A stretch of DNA of 51,482 bases from Patescibacteria group bacterium (GTDB taxonomy: Bacteria > Patescibacteriota > Minisyncoccia > Portnoybacterales > UBA2143). The stretch is taken from the NCBI GenBank assembly GCA_018819085.1, contig JAHJQT010000059.1, forward strand, positions 1-51,482, given 5' to 3'. This document shows, piece after piece, positions 16,935-25,750 of the stretch. The stretch's first letter is position 1. Every line of letters starts with the position of its first letter. The position numbers were made by a program, and so were the translations under genes. The notes beneath the pieces were generated by a model. It made no database searches, was not told where the DNA came from, and was given only the letters and a program-made list of their open reading frames with translations.

Positions 16935-17918
16935 TTATTTACTAAAAGGTTTTAATTTAGGATATTTAAATTTTTTAATATATCTTATGTCTATACCATT
17001 ACACTTATCTTTTAAATAACAATTATTACATTCTTTTTGAAGTGACCAACAATTATCATTATAGCTATTAATCATTGCTTTGTTTAATTGATGATGTTTA
17101 TCAATTCTTACTACTGTTCTTGTAACATTTGTTTTTTTATATATCGTATCTAAATTTTTTATATGTTTTTTATTTAAATAACACAACGGTATATTTCTTA
17201 ATGTGAATGGTATGTTCTTTTTAAAAAATAAGTTGCATATATTATTGAAAGTTTTAAAAAAATAATCTGGATGGGAAACAAATAACTTATTATTTATATT
17301 TTTAGTATTATTAGGCAAGAAAGGAAGTCTAGGCTCTATGGCGAAAATATCAAAGGATGAATTTAGATAATATTTAGAAAAAACTTTAGTTAAAAATTCT
17401 ATTCCATCATTAATTGCTTTTAAATTAGTTTTAGTAAAAACTGGAATAAAACGAACACGAAATTTATTCCTTGCTAAATTTAATATTGCTTTCTTCCTTT
17501 GTTTAAAAAACTTATCTTCTGGATAAAAATTATTTAATGAAATTTGAAAAGCTGAATAAAAATCTAAATCAGAATTAAAAAATTTTGATAAGTAATTAAT
17601 AAATTCATCAGAAGAACACCTTAAGGCTTCACTAGCTATAATAAATGATTTTATCTTAGAATTCTGAAAATAATTATTCCCTAAAAAATCCATAAGTGGA
17701 ATAATGTTTTTATAAATAAGCGGCTCTCCACCTACTAAAACTAAATCTTTTATTAAATATTTTCTAAAAAAATAAGAAACATTATTTTTTATTTCATTAA
17801 GTGTTAAATCATTTTTACTAATTCTTAGTTTTGGATCAATAAAACAAAATTTACAATTACCCAAACATACATATGTTGGATAAATAAATAAACTAATTTG
17901 TTTGTCTTTGCTAATCAT
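16935..17918 (-). CDS. Radical SAM protein, tandem paralogue A
   Basis: 327 residues. Cysteines C18, C22 and C25 (C-L-G-N-C-K-F-C-F-I-D-P-K), V-G-G-E-P-L-I-Y, then I-P-L-C and CxxC-x5-C-N-G with Y-P-K-L-K-P at the end. It forms a tandem pair with the next upstream gene (8-base overlap); the two share F-V-S-H-P-D-Y-F-F-K-T-F-N and the following 20-odd residues with nearly no change. They are a distinct subgroup, lacking the G-H-N-A-K-I-H-D signature. Substrate unknown. Confidence 0.83.
   Translation of the reverse strand: MISKDKQISLFIYPTYVCLGNCKFCFIDPKLRISKNDLTLNEIKNNVSYFFRKYLIKDLVLVGGEPLIYKNIIPLMDFLGNNYFQNSKIKSFIIASEALRCSSDEFINYLSKFFNSDLDFYSAFQISLNNFYPEDKFFKQRKKAILNLARNKFRVRFIPVFTKTNLKAINDGIEFLTKVFSKYYLNSSFDIFAIEPRLPFLPNNTKNINNKLFVSHPDYFFKTFNNICNLFFKKNIPFTLRNIPLCYLNKKHIKNLDTIYKKTNVTRTVVRIDKHHQLNKAMINSYNDNCWSLQKECNNCYLKDKCNGIDIRYIKKFKYPKLKPFSK
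17188..17286 (-). repeat. ~98-bp near-identical block, copy A
   Basis: Aligns by eye with 18179-18276 with only a handful of differences, while the rest of the two genes has diverged far more. It encodes the stretch around the I-P-L-C auxiliary-cluster Cys. The pattern suggests local gene conversion or strong constraint. Confidence 0.8.
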
Positions 17919-18894
17919 TAGATATAAAAGGGTTTAATTTGGGATATTTAAATTTTTTAATATATGTCTTAGTGATACCATTGCACATGTCCTTTAAATT
18001 GCACAACAAGCATTCTTTCTGAAGTTTCCATTTTTCATCACTATAAGTACTAATTTCAGCATATTTTAATTGATGTTGCTTATCAATTCTCACTATTTTC
18101 TTATTTACATCAACTTTTTTATAAGTTTTACTTATTTTATCTAAAATTTTTACACTATCTTTCTTTAAATAACATAATGGTATATTTCTTAATGTAAATG
18201 GTATGTTTTTTTTAAAAAATAAGTTACATATATTATTGAAGGTTTTAAAAAAATAATCTGGATGGGAAACAAATAATTCATTTTCATCTCCTTTTAAGTT
18301 AAAAGGTAATCTTAACTCCACAATAAAATTATGAAACGTTGAATTCGAATAATATCTTAAAAAAAGATCGTTTATGAATTTAGAAATACTTTCTATTTTA
18401 TTAATATTATTTTTAGTAAAGATAATAACAAAACGAACATTAAATTTATTCTTAGCTAAATTTAATATTGCTTGTTTCCTTTTTTTAAAAAATCTGTCTT
18501 CTGGATAGAAATTATTAAGAGAAATATGGATGCATGAATTTAAATCTGAAATAAAAAATTTACTTAAATAATTAACTAATTTTTTAGAAGAGCAATTTAA
18601 TCCTTCTGTACACAGAACAAAAGATTTTATCTTTAAATTCCAGAAATAATTATCACCTAGATAATCCATTAAGGGAATAAAGTCTTTATAAAGAAGAGGA
18701 TCACCGCCCACTAACGCTAATTGATTTATTATATATATTTTTTCTAAATAAAGAATGTTATTTTTTATTTCATCCAAGCTTAGATCATTGCTTCTTTTTC
18801 TTAATTTAGGATCAATAAAACAAAAATTGCAGTTACTTGAACATACATATGTTGGATAAAGAAACAGGATGGATTCTTTTTTTTTATTATTCAT
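17911..18894 (-). CDS. Radical SAM protein, tandem paralogue B, GGD variant
   Basis: 327 residues, tandem duplicate of the downstream gene. Cysteines C18, C22 and C25 are kept, but the SAM-binding strand reads V-G-G-D-P-L-L-Y, with Asp for the usual Glu. The C-terminus retains I-P-L-C and CxxC-x5-C-N-G-I. It overlaps the PLP decarboxylase gene upstream by 8 bases. The pair may act as a heterodimer or on alternative positions of one substrate; that is a guess from the duplication. Confidence 0.82.
   Translation of the reverse strand: MNNKKKESILFLYPTYVCSSNCNFCFIDPKLRKRSNDLSLDEIKNNILYLEKIYIINQLALVGGDPLLYKDFIPLMDYLGDNYFWNLKIKSFVLCTEGLNCSSKKLVNYLSKFFISDLNSCIHISLNNFYPEDRFFKKRKQAILNLAKNKFNVRFVIIFTKNNINKIESISKFINDLFLRYYSNSTFHNFIVELRLPFNLKGDENELFVSHPDYFFKTFNNICNLFFKKNIPFTLRNIPLCYLKKDSVKILDKISKTYKKVDVNKKIVRIDKQHQLKYAEISTYSDEKWKLQKECLLCNLKDMCNGITKTYIKKFKYPKLNPFISND
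18179..18276 (-). repeat. ~98-bp near-identical block, copy B
   Basis: Partner of 17188-17286. See that entry. Confidence 0.8.
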
Positions 18895-20161
18895 TTATTG
18901 TTTTGCTTTTTAAAATTTTAGGAATACGTTGATATGAAATAATATCATCATGATTACTTCTTTTTCTAATTAATTCTAATCTATTATTAATCATTAAAAA
19001 TTCAGCTATAATTGAACGACTACCAAATAATGATAATGCCTGTGTTAGTCCATAAGCTCCGACTCCTTTAATTATGACAAAATCACCAGGTTTTGATTTG
19101 GGTAAAGAGAATTTTGAATTGAAACCACGACCAAAAGCATCAATTGTAGAAGACATTTGTCCACGTATAACTGTAGAATATGTCTTTTGCTTAGATTGTT
19201 GAATGATTTCAATCGCAAAATCATCTTTATTCTCGCCCTCTCTTGATAAGGTTTTTAATAAACAATTAAGCAATCCTTTTACTGTTAAAAAAATAGAATC
19301 TCTTTTTTTTTCTACGTCTATTATTTTAGTAATATATACTCCTGATTTATTGATAAAATATCGTCCTAACTCTAATATTATATTTCTATTATTTAAATTA
19401 TATTTTTTTATTAAATTTTTTAATTTTTTACAAAAAATTAACACATCTAATTCTTTGAGCATACTAGATTCAAAACCACCACCTATGTTTATGATTTTAA
19501 AGTTTATATCAAATTTTTTTTCTAAATTACAGATAATTGAAAAAAGGTTATCTATCCCTTTTATTAAAACATCCGAATTGCAAATACGACTCATGCCATA
19601 AAAATGAACTCCTTTAAGATTAATATTTGAAAAATTATTTGAAAAATTATGTAATATTTTTTCAAAATCTTTTATTTCAATACCAAAATCAGAAACTCTT
19701 GAATATTTATAAATTTTCATTTCTTGATCATTTCCTAAATTTAATCTAATAATTATATCTATTTTTCTATTAAAATTCCTGGCTACTTTATTTAATCTCT
19801 GTAATTCAGAAATAGATTCTATGCTAAATAATCTAACACCTTTATTAAATGAGTGTATAAATTCATTATCAGTCTTAGTAGAACCAGCAAAGAATATTTC
19901 CTTTGATTTAAAATTAGCCTTTTTAACAGCAGATAATTCACCTAAAGAAATTATTTCTGCGCTTAGATTAAAATTATTCATTATTTTTAAAATAGCTAAA
20001 TTAGGATTAGCTTTAGCAGAATAAAAAAGCTCTACATTACTAGGTAGATTATTTTTCAATTTTAAAATTTGACCTTTGATTATATCGTAATCATAAACAT
20101 AAAAAGGCAAATAATCCTTTTTCTCTAGTATTTGTTTATAAGTAATTGGTTTATTTTTCAT
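18887..20161 (-). CDS. PLP-dependent decarboxylase (LysA/ODC fold type III)
   Basis: 424 residues. Fold type III PLP motifs: F-Y-S-A-K-A-N with the Schiff-base Lys50, a G-G-G-F loop after I-N-I, and L-E-L-G-R (family E-P-G-R). In the C-terminal barrel the segment that normally carries the catalytic Cys (G-P-x-C-x-S-x-D) reads G-Q-M-S-S-T-I-D, so Cys is replaced by Ser; G-A-Y-G follows as expected. It is likely a diaminopimelate-decarboxylase relative with a different substrate. It is coupled by an 11-base overlap to an ATP-grasp ligase, a pairing reminiscent of BtrJ/BtrK in butirosin biosynthesis, where an acyl-carrier-bound amino acid is decarboxylated. That parallel is inference. Confidence 0.85.
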   Translation of the reverse strand: MKNKPITYKQILEKKDYLPFYVYDYDIIKGQILKLKNNLPSNVELFYSAKANPNLAILKIMNNFNLSAEIISLGELSAVKKANFKSKEIFFAGSTKTDNEFIHSFNKGVRLFSIESISELQRLNKVARNFNRKIDIIIRLNLGNDQEMKIYKYSRVSDFGIEIKDFEKILHNFSNNFSNINLKGVHFYGMSRICNSDVLIKGIDNLFSIICNLEKKFDINFKIINIGGGFESSMLKELDVLIFCKKLKNLIKKYNLNNRNIILELGRYFINKSGVYITKIIDVEKKRDSIFLTVKGLLNCLLKTLSREGENKDDFAIEIIQQSKQKTYSTVIRGQMSSTIDAFGRGFNSKFSLPKSKPGDFVIIKGVGAYGLTQALSLFGSRSIIAEFLMINNRLELIRKRSNHDDIISYQRIPKILKSKTINE

Positions 20162-21392
20162 TTTGAATTTTCTTTTTAAATTTTTTCTCTAATATATTTA
20201 TCTCTTTAAAATTTTTGCCTACGACCATAAATTGACCTTCTCCTAATAATTGCAATAAATCAACGCCTATGGGGAAAATACCTGATTGACCTTTTTCAGT
20301 AATAAGAATATCTGAAAAACTATTAAACATATCTTCAAATGATAAAAAACAATTATTAATACTAAATGATTTCCAAAAAATATCATCAGAAGATTTAAAC
20401 AAGCAATCAGCAATTAAAGCATTAAAAGTGCTTGCATTAAAACGAACATTAGCTTCAGTTGAATATATTTTCTTCTCTTTAGTTATTATATAATCAATTC
20501 CAACAAAACCGTAACATTTTTGTTTCTGAAGATAATTACAAAAATCCAAAGATAAGCTTCTAATTTTTTCCAACAAACGAAGACTTCTATTAAGACGTGA
20601 TGGGAAAATACTTCCTTGATAAGAAACCCTATCTTTTGCTAAAATCTGATCTGAAATAAGAACAGGAATAATCTTTTTTGCTTCTACCCAATATTGAACA
20701 TTAGATGTAAATTCTACATCTGGAATGAATCCCTCTAAGAGAAGGCTTTTTGAATCTGAAAAGCTTTTTTTAACCCGTTCTTCTAATTCTTTTTCAGTAT
20801 TTAAAATAAAATCTCCAAAACCAGCCACAGATCTTTCTCTCTTTAAAATAATCTCTTTAAATCCTTGCTCTTTTAAAAATCTAAAAGCCCTTTTAGTATC
20901 ATCGAGACTACTAACAGTGAGGCCTGATATACAAGGAAATCCTATGTTTTTAATCACTTGGCGATAATTTGATTTATTATTTATCCAATCTAAAAATGAT
21001 GCTTCTCTTATAACCCTGCTATTAATTTTCTGAGCTAAAAACTGGCTGTCATAACTTTCAATATAAGGAACAAGCTGACTTATTTTTTTTTGCTTAATTT
21101 TATTTATTAATGAATCATTATTTAAAACCGCTTTAGTTAAAGAAGGATAATTCAGATAATCTGGAGCATAAAAAATATTCTCAGAATTTATCCTAGCCAG
21201 ACCCAAATTTTTATAATAATCCCATAAAAAATTATCAATTGGATCGCCAAAAACAGCATAATCATTTTCTTTTAATAAAGGCAGGATTCTCTTGTCATAT
21301 AATTTTCTTCTGTCTTCCTTATCTGTATCAGCTTCTTCATGCCTATCATTGATATAAAGTTTTTTTTCACTTGATAAAAATTTATTTAACAT
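20151..21392 (-). CDS. ATP-grasp ligase with pre-ATP-grasp domain
   Basis: 413 residues. The first 110 or so look like a pre-ATP-grasp alpha/beta domain (V-F-G-D-P, later F-Y-A-P-D-Y). The ATP-grasp core follows: I-I-L-K-R-E-R-S-V-A-G-F-G-D supplies the nucleotide-binding Lys and Gly-rich loop, L-L-L-E-G-F-I-P-D-V-E-F is the hinge, and G-F-V-G-I-D-Y...T-E-A-N-V-R-F-N is the metal-binding E/N region. Such enzymes join a carboxylate, through an acyl phosphate, to an amine or a carrier thiol. It overlaps both neighbours by 11 bases (Kae1-like upstream, PLP decarboxylase downstream). Probable amino acid or peptide ligase; substrates unknown. Confidence 0.83.
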   Translation of the reverse strand: MLNKFLSSEKKLYINDRHEEADTDKEDRRKLYDKRILPLLKENDYAVFGDPIDNFLWDYYKNLGLARINSENIFYAPDYLNYPSLTKAVLNNDSLINKIKQKKISQLVPYIESYDSQFLAQKINSRVIREASFLDWINNKSNYRQVIKNIGFPCISGLTVSSLDDTKRAFRFLKEQGFKEIILKRERSVAGFGDFILNTEKELEERVKKSFSDSKSLLLEGFIPDVEFTSNVQYWVEAKKIIPVLISDQILAKDRVSYQGSIFPSRLNRSLRLLEKIRSLSLDFCNYLQKQKCYGFVGIDYIITKEKKIYSTEANVRFNASTFNALIADCLFKSSDDIFWKSFSINNCFLSFEDMFNSFSDILITEKGQSGIFPIGVDLLQLLGEGQFMVVGKNFKEINILEKKFKKKIQNEK

Positions 21393-22488
21393 TATTTTTC
21401 CTTTGATTTAATGCCATTTGTTCTAATTTAAGATTAGAATTTATTTTAATCTCATGGTTTTTTAATAATTCTTTTTTCTCTCGAACAGACAATAATTTAT
21501 ATTTATAATAACCAAGAGATGCAATCATAGCAGCATTATCAGTACAATAAGATTTTTTAACAGGATATTTAAATTCAAGATTTTGTGCTAAACAATCTTT
21601 ACTTAAAATATTTCTTAAATTGTCATTAGCTGAAATTCCTCCAACAAGATGGACTTCTTTAACTTTTTCTTTCTCTGCTAATTTTAATAGACCATTAGAA
21701 ATTAATTCACCCATAGTTTGTTCAAAACTAGCACATAAATCTGAAATAAACTTTTGTGATAAATTTTTTTTCTTTTTTCTTTTTTCAGAAATAGTTTTAC
21801 TAATTATTTTTTCTATTTTTGAAAAATCAAGTTTTGTTATATCAAAACTACCTATTTCTTTTGTTAAATTAAATTTATTTTTATCCCCCTTTTTAGCATA
21901 ATCAGAAATAACAGGACCACTACTAATAGGTCCACCTATTTTTAAAGCATCCGCTAAATAACTATAAACAGCTCCTATCCCTCTAAAGTTTGGCTTATTT
22001 TTTGATTTTCTTTTCATCGCGTCAATTCTAAAAAGCTCTTTAAATTCAAATTTGTTATTTAATATTTTAATAATGCCACTATGTCCACCCGAAGAACTTA
22101 AAACTAAAATAGGAAAATTAAAATCACTTTGCTCTCTTTCTAGCCAATTAGAAAAATAATGAGCCTCTTGATGATAAACTTGGATTAATGGCTTGTTTAA
22201 AACACTAGCCAAAACTTCTGCCGCTGTTAACCCAATTGAAACATTTGAAAAAAAACTACCAAAATTATTAACCGATATCAAAGAAATATCTTCCATTTTA
22301 CACTTTGATTTTGTCAACGCTCTTTTTATAACTGGCCCAATTTGATTTAAATGTGAATCTACTAAATTATATAATTTATCTGATTTCATTACAGTATGTT
22401 CGTTCACATTAGACAAAACAAATCTACCGTCTTCAACAACAGCTACGCAAACATCATGTAAGATTGTATCTATACCTAAAATTTTCAT
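21382..22488 (-). CDS. Kae1/TsaD-like carbamoyl-transfer protein 1
   Basis: 368 residues of the ASKHA Kae1/TsaD family. The N-terminal strand reads M-K-I-L-G-I-D-T; metal ligands H106 and H110 lie in Y-H-Q-E-A-H, at nearly the same positions as in bacterial TsaD; S-S-S-G-G-H-S is the phosphate loop; and C-T-D-N-A-A-M-I-A holds the third ligand Asp. All metal residues are kept, so it should bind an adenylate and transfer a carbamoyl-type group. It differs from housekeeping TsaD in the first loop (lacks the S-C-D-E-T segment), and it sits in an operon with a carbamoyltransferase and a TsaC-like gene, so a role other than tRNA t6A is likely. Confidence 0.83.
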   Translation of the reverse strand: MKILGIDTILHDVCVAVVEDGRFVLSNVNEHTVMKSDKLYNLVDSHLNQIGPVIKRALTKSKCKMEDISLISVNNFGSFFSNVSIGLTAAEVLASVLNKPLIQVYHQEAHYFSNWLEREQSDFNFPILVLSSSGGHSGIIKILNNKFEFKELFRIDAMKRKSKNKPNFRGIGAVYSYLADALKIGGPISSGPVISDYAKKGDKNKFNLTKEIGSFDITKLDFSKIEKIISKTISEKRKKKKNLSQKFISDLCASFEQTMGELISNGLLKLAEKEKVKEVHLVGGISANDNLRNILSKDCLAQNLEFKYPVKKSYCTDNAAMIASLGYYKYKLLSVREKKELLKNHEIKINSNLKLEQMALNQRKNNVK

Positions 22489-22494
22489 AAAGAA

Positions 22495-24105
22495 TTATTT
22501 TTCAATTAAATAATCACCAATAGCCAAATAATCCATACTGGAATCATAAAAAGTTTTTAATGCATCTTTAGGACTACAAATAATTGGCTCATCAGCTAAA
22601 TTATAACTTGTGTTTAATAATGCCGGGATGCCTGTTATTTTTTTAAATTCACTAATTAACTTCCAATACTTAAGATTATTCTTTTTATTTACTGTTTGCA
22701 AACGAACTGTATTGTCTACATGAACCGTAGCTAATAAATCTTTTATTTTATTTGGCTTAATATCAAAAGCTAAAATCATAAAAGGTGATTTATAATAATC
22801 TTTAACATATTTTGAGGCATATTCTTCTAATATAGAAGGAGCAAAAGGTCTCCAAGATTCTCTTTTTTTAATACTATTAATCATATCTTTTATCTTTACC
22901 AACGAAGGATTAGCTAATATAGAACGATTACCCAATGCCCTAGGACCAACTTCCATTCTTCCTTGAAACCAGCCAATTATTTTGTTCTGTGCAATTTTTT
23001 CAGCTGTTTCTTTAAAAATATTATTTGAAAAATGATATTTATTAATTTTATATTTCCCTATAGCTTTTTCTATTTCTTGATTATTAAATTCTGGACCCCA
23101 ATAGACATGGTCAAAAATAAAATCTGGACTCTTGTTTGTTTTTTTCACATGAACATATACTGCCGCGCCTAAAGCACTTCCAGTATCATTAGAAGCTGGC
23201 TGAATATAAATATCATGCACATATTTAGATTTTAACAGTATCCCATTCATAGCACAATTAAGTGCTACTCCACCAGATAAACATAAATTACGTGAGCCTG
23301 TTTGATTATATAAATATTTAACAATTTTTAAACCAGCTTTTTCTAAAACAAATTGAACGGTTGCGGCTAAATCTTTATGTTTTTGCGTAATTTTATCAAA
23401 ACAATTTCTTTTTTTTATAGTTGCTAAAAACTTTTTCTTTTTCTCGTAATCAATTTTGGGAATTGGTTTAGCATTCCAATCTATAAAGTTAAATTTTTCC
23501 AAACAGGGTTTACCATAGCTTGATAATCCCATTGTTTTGCCTTCTTGACTATGACCTTTAAAACCTAATAAATTAGTAATCTCTTCATAAAGACAACCCC
23601 AACTTTCTTGATGATTTATTCTATGGAAAATATCTAAATTTAAACCATTCCCATAGCCAATTAAGCCTGATTCTGATTCTCCTGCTTTGTCTAATGAAAT
23701 AATATTTGATTCTTTAAATCCTGATAAATAAAAAGAAGAAGAAATATGTGCTATATGATGATTAACATTTATTACTCTTGGATCATAGAAATCAAACGGC
23801 TGATTCCATTCAAATGATTTGAGTCGAGGTGTTTTTTGTTTAATTTCGTGATTATTAAAATCTATAGACTGATTTATAGCATGATATTTATCATCAAATC
23901 CTACAGCAATATAATCTAAATCTTTCATGCTTAACCCAGCATATTCTAGACAATATTTGGTTGCCTGACAAGCTCCTATGCGTGGCGCATGCTTTTTTCT
24001 AATAAATCGCTCTTCTTCAGCAAATGCCACTAATTTACCATCAATTAACAAACAAGCTGCATTGTTCCAAGAATAGCATGAATGAGTAATACCTAATATT
24101 TTCAT
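22495..24105 (-). CDS. NodU/TobZ-type O-carbamoyltransferase
   Basis: 536 residues with both domains of the family. The N-terminal Kae1-like part has I-L-G-I-T-H...A-A-C-L-L, metal-binding N-H-H-I-A-H and S-G-G-V-A-L-N-C-A. The C-terminal YrdC-like part has G-R-M-E-V-G-P-R-A-L-G-N-R-S-I-L-A, T-V-R-L-Q-T-V and L-N-T-S-Y-N. In TobZ and relatives carbamoyl phosphate and ATP give carbamoyl adenylate, and the carbamoyl group is moved to a hydroxyl of a sugar or natural product. All hallmark motifs are present. It is coupled by ATGA to the TsaC-like gene upstream. It suggests a hydroxylated small-molecule or peptide product. Confidence 0.9.
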   Translation of the reverse strand: MKILGITHSCYSWNNAACLLIDGKLVAFAEEERFIRKKHAPRIGACQATKYCLEYAGLSMKDLDYIAVGFDDKYHAINQSIDFNNHEIKQKTPRLKSFEWNQPFDFYDPRVINVNHHIAHISSSFYLSGFKESNIISLDKAGESESGLIGYGNGLNLDIFHRINHQESWGCLYEEITNLLGFKGHSQEGKTMGLSSYGKPCLEKFNFIDWNAKPIPKIDYEKKKKFLATIKKRNCFDKITQKHKDLAATVQFVLEKAGLKIVKYLYNQTGSRNLCLSGGVALNCAMNGILLKSKYVHDIYIQPASNDTGSALGAAVYVHVKKTNKSPDFIFDHVYWGPEFNNQEIEKAIGKYKINKYHFSNNIFKETAEKIAQNKIIGWFQGRMEVGPRALGNRSILANPSLVKIKDMINSIKKRESWRPFAPSILEEYASKYVKDYYKSPFMILAFDIKPNKIKDLLATVHVDNTVRLQTVNKKNNLKYWKLISEFKKITGIPALLNTSYNLADEPIICSPKDALKTFYDSSMDYLAIGDYLIEK

Positions 24106-24791
24106 TTATTTAATTTTTCTTTATTTAAATAATCTTCAACTAATTTAGCTATTTCTTCACTTAAAACACCTGATTGAATCTCACCTTCTCTGATTAATTT
24201 CACTTTATTATTAACTATTTCAATAACTGTTGAAGGTCGACGTTCAGGTAATTTTCCTGCATCCAAGACTATATCAGGTTTTACTTCATGTCCAAAAATC
24301 CCTCTAAAATACTCCATTAACTCTTCTACAGAATAAATATTTTTCAATTCAGAAATATTAGCACTTGTACCAATAACCGGTGTTCTATGAAATTTTGATA
24401 AAGTAGAAGTTACTTTATTAAAAGGAACTCGAAAACCAAGTGTTTTATATCCTAAGTTTAAAAACTCTGGAACTGTTTTATTATTTCTTGGCACTGCGAA
24501 AGTAAATGGTTCTTCAGGAAATTTTTCGGCAATTTTTTTAATTAAAGGATTAAATTTGCCATATTTTGCAATATCGTCAAGACAATAAAGCCCAAGATTA
24601 AATGCTTTTTTTCTATCTCTGTGTTTTGCTTTTTGTACTTTTTTTATTGACTTTAAATTAAAAGCATCACCCACCATTGTGTAAACAGCATCGCCAGGCA
24701 CAATAGCTATTTTACCTTTATTAATCGCATCAGCAACTTTTTTAACAGCTTTAGGATCTGGATTTTTATAATCTATTTTTACAATTTTCAT
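24102..24791 (-). CDS. TsaC/Sua5/YrdC-like carbamoyl-AMP synthase
   Basis: 229 residues, YrdC-like fold. I-V-P-G-D-A-V-Y-T-M corresponds to the family P-T-D-T-V-Y-G-L, the basic loop is K-A-K-H-R-D-R-K-K-A, and G-T-S-A-N-I-S is the nucleotide-binding S-x-S-A-N. The family makes threonylcarbamoyl-AMP from Thr, bicarbonate and ATP for t6A. The deviating first motif and the location between a radical SAM gene (3-base gap) and the carbamoyltransferase (ATGA) suggest a dedicated version that may use another amino acid. A housekeeping role cannot be excluded from this window alone. Confidence 0.85.
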   Translation of the reverse strand: MKIVKIDYKNPDPKAVKKVADAINKGKIAIVPGDAVYTMVGDAFNLKSIKKVQKAKHRDRKKAFNLGLYCLDDIAKYGKFNPLIKKIAEKFPEEPFTFAVPRNNKTVPEFLNLGYKTLGFRVPFNKVTSTLSKFHRTPVIGTSANISELKNIYSVEELMEYFRGIFGHEVKPDIVLDAGKLPERRPSTVIEIVNNKVKLIREGEIQSGVLSEEIAKLVEDYLNKEKLNK

Positions 24792-24793
24792 AA

Positions 24794-25744
24794 TTATTTT
24801 TTAACTTTTAATAAAGGAAAGTTATATTTATCAAGATAATCATTTTCTATACCACTACAACAATTATTATATTCACAGTTTACGCAATCATCGTTTTTAA
24901 TAAAACATTCTTTAAAATCTCTAATCTGTATTTTTTTTAATTGAAAATCCTTACTAACTTTTAATAATCTTCTTTGTCTTCTTTTTTCGATAGCTGAATC
25001 TTGAAATCTAGGCAAATTATCAATGTAACAAAGAGGAAAATTCCAAAATATTATATTAACACCCAATAAGTTAGCTGTTTTAACTGCTTTTTGTATATAT
25101 TCTTTTATTTTTTTAAAATCAGTTGGTAATGATTTCTTAAGTAAAGATTTTAATGTATCGCCAATATATATTAATCTAAATTCTATATTAATCTTTTTAT
25201 AATCATATTTCTTAAATAATTTATGTAAATATATAATTAAATCAGATAATGATTCTAAGTTATTTTTATTAATAACTAAAATAAGCATTATTGGCAATTT
25301 ATATTTTAAAAAATTTTCTAAGCCAGACATTCTCTTTATTTCGATTTCACTAATAGGTAAATTATTAATAGAGCCAATAATTTTATTATTTCTATCAGAT
25401 GGAAAATAATTTAATGTCTTCTCTAAAAAACTCTTATTATTAAAATGCAAAAGATTTGTTATAATTCTGAATTCTATCTTTTCTTTGTAAAAATAATCAA
25501 GAATTTTAAAAAAATTCTTATGAATAGTAGGCTCTCCTCCTGTAATAATAACATAATCAAGATTAAAATTATTTCTTAAATAATTAAAATTATCTTTTAT
25601 TTCTTTCAATGAAAGATCTTTTAATCCTTTTTTTGTATATTTTCTTTCAATACAAAAATTGCAATCATCATTACAGTTAGCAGTTATTTTAAACAATGCA
25701 GCAACATTTTCTTTTTGGTATTTTATAATCTTTTTTTTATTCAT
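24794..25744 (-). CDS. Radical SAM protein
   Basis: 316 residues. Cysteines C24, C28 and C31 (C-N-D-D-C-N-F-C), T-G-G-E-P-T-I-H, F-P-L-C-Y-I-D and CxxC-x4-C with C-S-G-I at the end; C-terminal Y-N-F-P-L-L-K-V. It is closer to the tandem pair at 16935/17911 than to the G-H-N-A-K-I-H-D group, as shown by the Lys/Asn-rich middle and the L-S-L-K-E-I-K-D-N segment. Six bases separate it from the fused gene upstream. Substrate unknown. Confidence 0.82.
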   Translation of the reverse strand: MNKKKIIKYQKENVAALFKITANCNDDCNFCIERKYTKKGLKDLSLKEIKDNFNYLRNNFNLDYVIITGGEPTIHKNFFKILDYFYKEKIEFRIITNLLHFNNKSFLEKTLNYFPSDRNNKIIGSINNLPISEIEIKRMSGLENFLKYKLPIMLILVINKNNLESLSDLIIYLHKLFKKYDYKKINIEFRLIYIGDTLKSLLKKSLPTDFKKIKEYIQKAVKTANLLGVNIIFWNFPLCYIDNLPRFQDSAIEKRRQRRLLKVSKDFQLKKIQIRDFKECFIKNDDCVNCEYNNCCSGIENDYLDKYNFPLLKVKK

Positions 25745-25750
25745 AAATAC

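Noticed and set aside
21382..24791. TsaC and Kae1-like genes as the ordinary t6A tRNA modification set
   Set aside because: Not fully excluded, but two diverged Kae1-like copies, the altered TsaC first motif and tight coupling to a carbamoyltransferase favour a special role.
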